NCBI RefSeq assembly: GCF_030651615.1
Contig: NZ_JAUSCG010000241.1
Span: forward strand, 1 to 17,854
Reading direction: 5' to 3'
Length of the DNA: 17,854 bases
Origin: Methanocalculus sp.
GTDB taxonomy: Archaea; Halobacteriota; Methanomicrobia; Methanomicrobiales; Methanocorpusculaceae
Shown: positions 13,841 through 17,854 of the stretch, in pieces
Numbering within the stretch: position 1 is the stretch's first letter
Layout of the letters: the number at the start of each line of letters is the position of its first letter
Notes under the pieces: generated by a model
Told to the model about the DNA's origin: nothing
Seen by the model: the letters and a program-made list of their open reading frames with translations, nothing else
The model's database searches: none
Program-made: the position numbers and the translations under genes

Positions 13841-14548
13841 ATGAAGGTCTCCGCATTTCTCGATGATATGGAGAAAATAGCCCCGGCGGGACTTGCCGAA
13901 GATTTCGATCTTGGAAAAATCGGCCTTGTTGTTGAGGGAACAAAGGATGTCAGGATGGTATGTGCAGCCCTCGATCCTACCCTGAAAGTGGTCCTCGGAG
14001 CAGCATCCCTTGGTGCAGATATGCTTGTCGTGCATCATACCCCACTCTTCACCCCGGTTACCAGGATCGTCGGTACAACAGCGCGCATACTTAAAATACT
14101 CCTCGAACATGAGATCAACCTCTTTGTGATGCATACAAACTTTGATCATGCGGACGGCGGGATAAACGATGCCATCGCTGATATGCTCGAACTATCAGAC
14201 CGAAGGCGGATGAGCCTTGGTATCATCGGCGACTGCCATCTCTCCCTCACAGAACTGATAAAAAGGCTCGGATGCGGTGCCAGAGTCTATGGGCAGGTAT
14301 CCGGGTTTCAGCGGGTGGCAGTTGTCGGAGGATCCGGGTTCCAACCCGATCTGATGGAGGAGGCATGTAATCTCGGTGCAGATCTGTTCATATCATCAGA
14401 GATGAAGCACAGTACCGGACGTCTCGCCCCGCTCCCCTGCATAGAGGCGACACATTATGCTCTCGAATCAGTTGGGATGAAAGCCATTTCAGAAAAGATG
14501 GGGTGGACCTTCATTGATGATCCTCCGGAGAGTTGCCTTCTCATATGA
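13841..14548 (+). CDS. NIF3 / DUF34 family dinuclear-metal protein
   Basis: A 235-residue NIF3-like protein, a family that forms toroidal hexamers with a two-metal site. Metal-site motifs: H65-H66 (LVVHHTPLF), H98 with D102 (VMHTNFDHADGGIND), and later SSEMKH and ATHYALESVGM. Such proteins are often annotated as GTP cyclohydrolase I type 2, but that activity is not established for the family, so I do not assign it. I chose ATG 13841 because MKVSAFLDDMEKIAP matches the usual NIF3 start. An in-frame ATG at 13796 would add 15 residues and could be leaderless from the divergent TATA region, so it remains possible. The stop overlaps the SWIM gene start as ATGA, indicating one operon. Confidence 0.85.
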   Translation: MKVSAFLDDMEKIAPAGLAEDFDLGKIGLVVEGTKDVRMVCAALDPTLKVVLGAASLGADMLVVHHTPLFTPVTRIVGTTARILKILLEHEINLFVMHTNFDHADGGINDAIADMLELSDRRRMSLGIIGDCHLSLTELIKRLGCGARVYGQVSGFQRVAVVGGSGFQPDLMEEACNLGADLFISSEMKHSTGRLAPLPCIEATHYALESVGMKAISEKMGWTFIDDPPESCLLI

Positions 14549-14874
14549 TCAACCCCTGGGTACTCTTACAAAAGGAGGGAAGCCTCACAGAGGAGGCGAA
14601 GCGATCCCTTCTCCATGCATACCATGAGCGTGGAGAGAAAGCAATTCTTGCAGCTGAACATGGCAATGTGAAGAAGTACAGGAATTTCTGGGTTGTTGTT
14701 GGAAGAACAGATGAATACATCGTCGAAGATGGTTATTGTACCTGTGATGACTTCCTCTATCGTGGGGGTGAGTGCTGGCACAGCATCGCTCTGCGGGTCG
14801 CTCAGATATGTGACCTTTATGAAGAGTTTGATCTCTGGTATACACAAAGACCGGAAGGCAATCAGGATGAATGA
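14545..14874 (+). CDS. Small SWIM zinc-finger protein
   Basis: A 109-residue protein with a SWIM-type zinc motif: C65-x-C67-x9-C77-x-H79 (GYCTCDDFLYRGGECWHS), preceded by a strand region (YRNFWVVVGRTDEYIVED). SWIM domains are thought to mediate DNA or protein contacts; in archaea small SWIM proteins accompany some recombination functions, but the role here is unknown. ATG 14545 overlaps the NIF3-type stop as ATGA, so the two are probably co-translated. GGAG at 14527-14530 is too distant (14 nt) to be a convincing binding site. The next gene, alaS, begins 59 nt later and seems to have its own promoter element. The zinc residues are all present and the size is normal for such proteins. Confidence 0.85.
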   Translation: MINPWVLLQKEGSLTEEAKRSLLHAYHERGEKAILAAEHGNVKKYRNFWVVVGRTDEYIVEDGYCTCDDFLYRGGECWHSIALRVAQICDLYEEFDLWYTQRPEGNQDE

Positions 14875-14887
14875 ACGCAAAGAGAAA

Positions 14888-14897
14888 CCATATATGG
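14888..14897 (+). promoter_or_regulatory. Possible promoter of alaS
   Basis: CCATATATGG is an AT-rich palindrome centred about 41 nt before the alaS ATG at 14934. A start site near 14918 would leave a leader of roughly 16 nt. No ribosome binding site precedes the ATG, so read-through from the SWIM gene is also possible. Confidence 0.35.
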
Positions 14898-14933
14898 TGA
14901 CGGACAGAACGTATACCAAGCACGTGGTTGTAC

Positions 14934-17675
14934 ATGCTTGAGGAAGAATACCAGCTAGAATATTTTCGATCCAACGGTTTTGTCCGAAAGATCTGTAGAT
15001 CCTGTGGCTCCGCATTCTGGACACTGACCCCGGATCGAGAATTGTGTGGGGATGCACCCTGTGAGCCATACCAGTTCATTGGAAATCCAGTATTCCGGCC
15101 GCATTCAATTGATGAGATGCGGGAGGCATTCCTTTCATTTTTTGAATCGAACAACCATACACGGATCGAACGCTATCCGGTGGCAGCACGATGGCGAGAC
15201 GACATCTACCTGACAATTGCTTCGATTGCTGACTTTCAGCCCTTTGTCACCGGCGGGATAGTTCCACCTCCGGCAAATCCGCTCACCATATCCCAACCAT
15301 GCATCAGGTTAAACGATCTCGATGCAGTCGGGAGGTCTGGTCGACACCTTACCTGTTTTGAGATGATGGCTCACCATGCCTTCAACTCAGGTGATGAAGA
15401 GATCTACTGGAAAGACGATACCCTTGAGCTATGTGCACATTTTATCACTTCAATTGGCGGCGACCTGAACAAAGTCACCTTTAAAGAACATCCCTGGTTT
15501 GGCGGTGGAAATGCAGGGCCGAGTGTTGAGGTGCTCATCGGCGGCCTTGAAGTTGCCACGCTCGTCTTTATGAACCTCGGCAGGACGAAGACAGGCGATC
15601 CCCCGACCATGATTGATGGGAAAGACTATTATCCGATGCAGCTTCGTATCGTCGATACAGGATACGGTCTTGAACGCTTCGTCTGGGCATCAAAGGGATC
15701 ACCCACAATCTATGATGCCGTCTTCCCCGAGATGGTCTCCCGCCTTATGAAATCGGCAGGCCTTGAAGATCTCCTGTACAACGATGAATTCACAAAAATC
15801 CTCGGACTGAATGCAAAGTTTGCCGGTCTTATCGATATCAGGGGAGGAAGACTTGCAGATCTCCGCAAGAAGGTGGCAGATGCGATCAATGTCAGTGTCG
15901 GGCAGCTCGAGGAGATGATCGTTCCTATCGAAGGAATCTATGCACTCTGTGATCACACCCGCTGCCTTGCCTACATGCTTGGTGACTGCATCGTTCCATC
16001 CAATGTGCGGGAAGGATACCTTGCCCGCCTCGTTCTGAGGCGAAGCCTGAGAATGATGAATGATCTCAACCTTGATGAGAAACTCTCTGATCTTGTCATA
16101 TCACAGATGGAGACGATCGGATCTGATCAGTTTGAACAGAAGGCAAGCATTGTACGGGAGATTATTGAGCGGGAGACTGCAAAATATGCCGCAACCATCT
16201 CAAGAGGGAAGCGGATTGTAGAGAGAGTTGCCCAGACCTATATCAGGAAGGGTGAGGCAGTGCCGCTCACAGAAATGATCACCCTGTACGAATCACATGG
16301 CATCCCGACAGGATTGATGCGGGATATTCTGACGGAGGAGGGTGCAACCTTTGATCTTCCCGACGATCTCGATTCGATCATCGCTGATATGCATTCCGAA
16401 TCAGAGGTTATTCTGGAGAAATCTGAGTTTGCCAGGTATGAAGAGCGGGTTGCAGGGCTTCCGATTACCAAAAAGCTTTATTATGAGCGGCCATGTGAAT
16501 TTGAATTCGAAGGGGTTGTTCTCGACTACTTCGATGGATATGTGATCCTCGATCAGTCACTCTTCTATCCGGAAGGTGGCGGTCAGCCGACTGATACCGG
16601 CACACTCGTCACTTCAAATAACGTTGTCCGTGTGGACGAGGTGATCATAAAAGATGATCGTATCCTCCACCGGATAAAAGGCGGAGTACTGAAACGGGGA
16701 GAACGAGTCAAAGGGATCGTCGATGAAGAACGACGCTGGTCATTGATGCGACACCATACCGGGACCCATCTACTCCTCCGTGCATGTAAAGAGGTCCTCG
16801 GTCCTCACGTCCATCAGGCCGGTGCCCAGAAGGGGATCGAAACCTCACGCCTTGATATCCGGCACTATAACCATATCACTCCGGAAGAGACAAAACGTAT
16901 TGAAATCCTCGCAAATCACCTGATCATGGAGAACCTCCCGGTCTTTATCAAGGTGGAGGAACGGAGCCGGGCAGAGCAGAAATACGGATTCGACCTTTAT
17001 CAGGGGGGAGTTCCAAAAGGGAGGGATATCCGTGTTGTGCAGATGGGAACCGAAGTCCAGGCCTGCGGCGGAACCCATTGCCGGAGCAGCGGGGAGGTCG
17101 GAGTCATCAAGATCCTCAGGATCGAGCACATTCAGGATGGTATCGAGCGGATCGAGTTCTCTGCAGGACTTGCTGCAATATATGCGATGCAGCATCTTCA
17201 GGACCTCATCAACGAGTCCGCAGATGTGCTGTCTGTTCAGACAGAACATCTCCCCCAGACAGTCAATCGGTTCTTCAATGAGTGGAAAAACCGGGGGAAG
17301 GCAATTGAAGAGATGGAGTCACGTCTCTCAGAACTCCAGCTCCGGAACCTGAAGGGCGACCTCATCAGTGGTGTCGAAGTACTAGTACAGCAGATGAATC
17401 TTCCACGAAAAGAGCTTGTTAATGTCGCAACAGGTGTGGCTGATCGGAAAGGTATCGCACTCTTCATTTCTGACAGCGATGGGATCAGCGTTGTGATGGG
17501 ATCAGGTGATATACGGGTGGATGCAGGTGCAATTGTCCGGCAGATCTGCACTCTCCTCGGAGGAAAAGGCGGCGGAAAAGCAGGACTGGCACAGGGTGCA
17601 GGAGAGAATTCTGATGCCATCCCTGAAGCACTAAAAACCGCAGAAGAACAAATTCGTTTCACACTCCATGCCTGA
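14934..17675 (+). CDS. alaS: Alanyl-tRNA synthetase, archaeal type
   Basis: A 913-residue class II synthetase that charges tRNA-Ala and edits mis-acylated Ser- and Gly-tRNA-Ala. The start MLEEEYQLEYF with C21-x2-C24 (VRKICRSCG) is the archaeal N-terminal extension before the catalytic domain. The editing domain carries the zinc set H608-x3-H612 (RHHTGTHLLL) and C711-x3-H715 (ACGGTHCRSS). The C-terminal C-Ala/DHHA1 domain has the Gly-rich GGKGGGKAGLAQGAG near residue 875. All core and editing residues that I can judge are present and the length is normal. I chose ATG 14934 over an in-frame TTG at 14928, which adds two residues. The end overlaps the next gene by 8 nt. Confidence 0.97.
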   Translation: MLEEEYQLEYFRSNGFVRKICRSCGSAFWTLTPDRELCGDAPCEPYQFIGNPVFRPHSIDEMREAFLSFFESNNHTRIERYPVAARWRDDIYLTIASIADFQPFVTGGIVPPPANPLTISQPCIRLNDLDAVGRSGRHLTCFEMMAHHAFNSGDEEIYWKDDTLELCAHFITSIGGDLNKVTFKEHPWFGGGNAGPSVEVLIGGLEVATLVFMNLGRTKTGDPPTMIDGKDYYPMQLRIVDTGYGLERFVWASKGSPTIYDAVFPEMVSRLMKSAGLEDLLYNDEFTKILGLNAKFAGLIDIRGGRLADLRKKVADAINVSVGQLEEMIVPIEGIYALCDHTRCLAYMLGDCIVPSNVREGYLARLVLRRSLRMMNDLNLDEKLSDLVISQMETIGSDQFEQKASIVREIIERETAKYAATISRGKRIVERVAQTYIRKGEAVPLTEMITLYESHGIPTGLMRDILTEEGATFDLPDDLDSIIADMHSESEVILEKSEFARYEERVAGLPITKKLYYERPCEFEFEGVVLDYFDGYVILDQSLFYPEGGGQPTDTGTLVTSNNVVRVDEVIIKDDRILHRIKGGVLKRGERVKGIVDEERRWSLMRHHTGTHLLLRACKEVLGPHVHQAGAQKGIETSRLDIRHYNHITPEETKRIEILANHLIMENLPVFIKVEERSRAEQKYGFDLYQGGVPKGRDIRVVQMGTEVQACGGTHCRSSGEVGVIKILRIEHIQDGIERIEFSAGLAAIYAMQHLQDLINESADVLSVQTEHLPQTVNRFFNEWKNRGKAIEEMESRLSELQLRNLKGDLISGVEVLVQQMNLPRKELVNVATGVADRKGIALFISDSDGISVVMGSGDIRVDAGAIVRQICTLLGGKGGGKAGLAQGAGENSDAIPEALKTAEEQIRFTLHA

Positions 17676-17854
17676 AGAGATCGTATTTTTAGAACCTGGT
17701 GGCGAACAGGCCCAGAAGATAGCCCGTGCAATGGCAAGCCCCACCGCAGGCGATCTCTTAAAAGGGATGTCTGATCTGCCAAAGAGCACCACCGCTCTTG
17801 CAGAAGAGTTGCATATCCCGCTCACCACTGCAAAATATCACCTGGGCAACCTCC
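17668..17854 (+). CDS. Winged-helix (ArsR-like) transcription regulator, cut by the right window edge
   Basis: ATG 17668 opens a frame to the window edge, giving 62 residues that start MPEEIVFLEPGGEQAQKIAR. From about residue 37 it reads as a winged-helix unit of the ArsR kind (LPKSTTALAEELHIPLTTAK then YHLGNL), with the recognition helix at the end of what is visible. The ATG lies 8 nt inside the alaS 3' end (overlap 17668-17675), so the two are likely co-transcribed and translation coupled. Whether a ligand- or membrane-domain follows is outside the window. The function of the regulator and its target are unknown. Confidence 0.75.
   Translation, partial: MPEEIVFLEPGGEQAQKIARAMASPTAGDLLKGMSDLPKSTTALAEELHIPLTTAKYHLGNL

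Noticed and set aside
13841..14548. Annotation of the NIF3-type protein as GTP cyclohydrolase I type 2
   Set aside because: A common database label, but the activity is not established for the family and nothing here adds support.
14566..15154. Two long minus-strand open frames opposite the SWIM gene and start of alaS
   Set aside because: Both cover the SWIM zinc motif and the alaS N-terminus, which are clearly coding on the plus strand.
17237..17782. 181-residue minus-strand open frame over the end of alaS
   Set aside because: Opposite the C-Ala domain and the next gene's start; low-complexity Ser/Pro-rich translation typical of antisense reading.
1..17854. CRISPR array, prophage, toxin-antitoxin or defence island
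   Set aside because: No regularly spaced direct repeats, cas, integrase or phage structural genes seen; the gene set is housekeeping and signalling.

Overview
The window looks like chromosomal DNA of a hydrogenotrophic methanogen, most likely order Methanomicrobiales. The signs are an archaeal alanyl-tRNA synthetase, transcription factor TFE-alpha, an archaeal tRNA C56 2'-O-methyltransferase, the methanogen-type homocysteine synthesis genes, a large soluble receiver-PAS histidine kinase, and a tRNA without an encoded CCA end. Gene density is high and nearly all genes appear functional. Several genes have an AT-rich TATA-like element centred 25-27 nt before the start codon, which suggests leaderless transcripts.

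Layout, left to right. At 1-66 is the beginning of a minus-strand gene that runs off the left edge, with a hairpin around its ribosome binding site. Then on the minus strand come a cytosine/guanine-type nucleoside deaminase (251-718), a membrane-anchored beta-propeller protein (874-2748), a 1004-residue receiver/PAS/histidine kinase (2829-5843), a stand-alone GyrI-like ligand-binding protein (5923-6393), and a small lipoprotein gene broken by two compensating frameshifts (6468-7052). A tRNA-Leu(GAG) (7129-7212, minus) lies back to back with a plus-strand HTH-ACT amino-acid regulator (7333-7833).

From 10722 down to 7834 runs a tight minus-strand operon: a small winged-helix protein, Trm56, an ATP-grasp enzyme of unknown substrate, TFE-alpha and an HD-domain protein. 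The last four genes overlap by 1-4 nt. An unrecognised plus-strand gene (10731-11150) diverges from this operon and converges with the next one.

The minus-strand operon 13739-11153 encodes three proteins linked to homocysteine synthesis from aspartate semialdehyde and sulfide in methanogens: HcyS with two CBS domains, a NIL/ferredoxin protein and a UPF0280 (COG2122) protein. Both junctions are ATGA overlaps. Divergent from it on the plus strand are a NIF3/DUF34 protein and a small SWIM zinc-finger protein (ATGA overlap), then alaS, then the start of a winged-helix regulator that overlaps the end of alaS and runs off the right edge.

No rRNA, CRISPR array, complete insertion sequence, prophage or defence system was seen. 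The most notable items are the complete homocysteine operon, the TFE operon with its uncharacterised ATP-grasp enzyme, the twice-frameshifted lipoprotein gene, and two genes I cannot identify.
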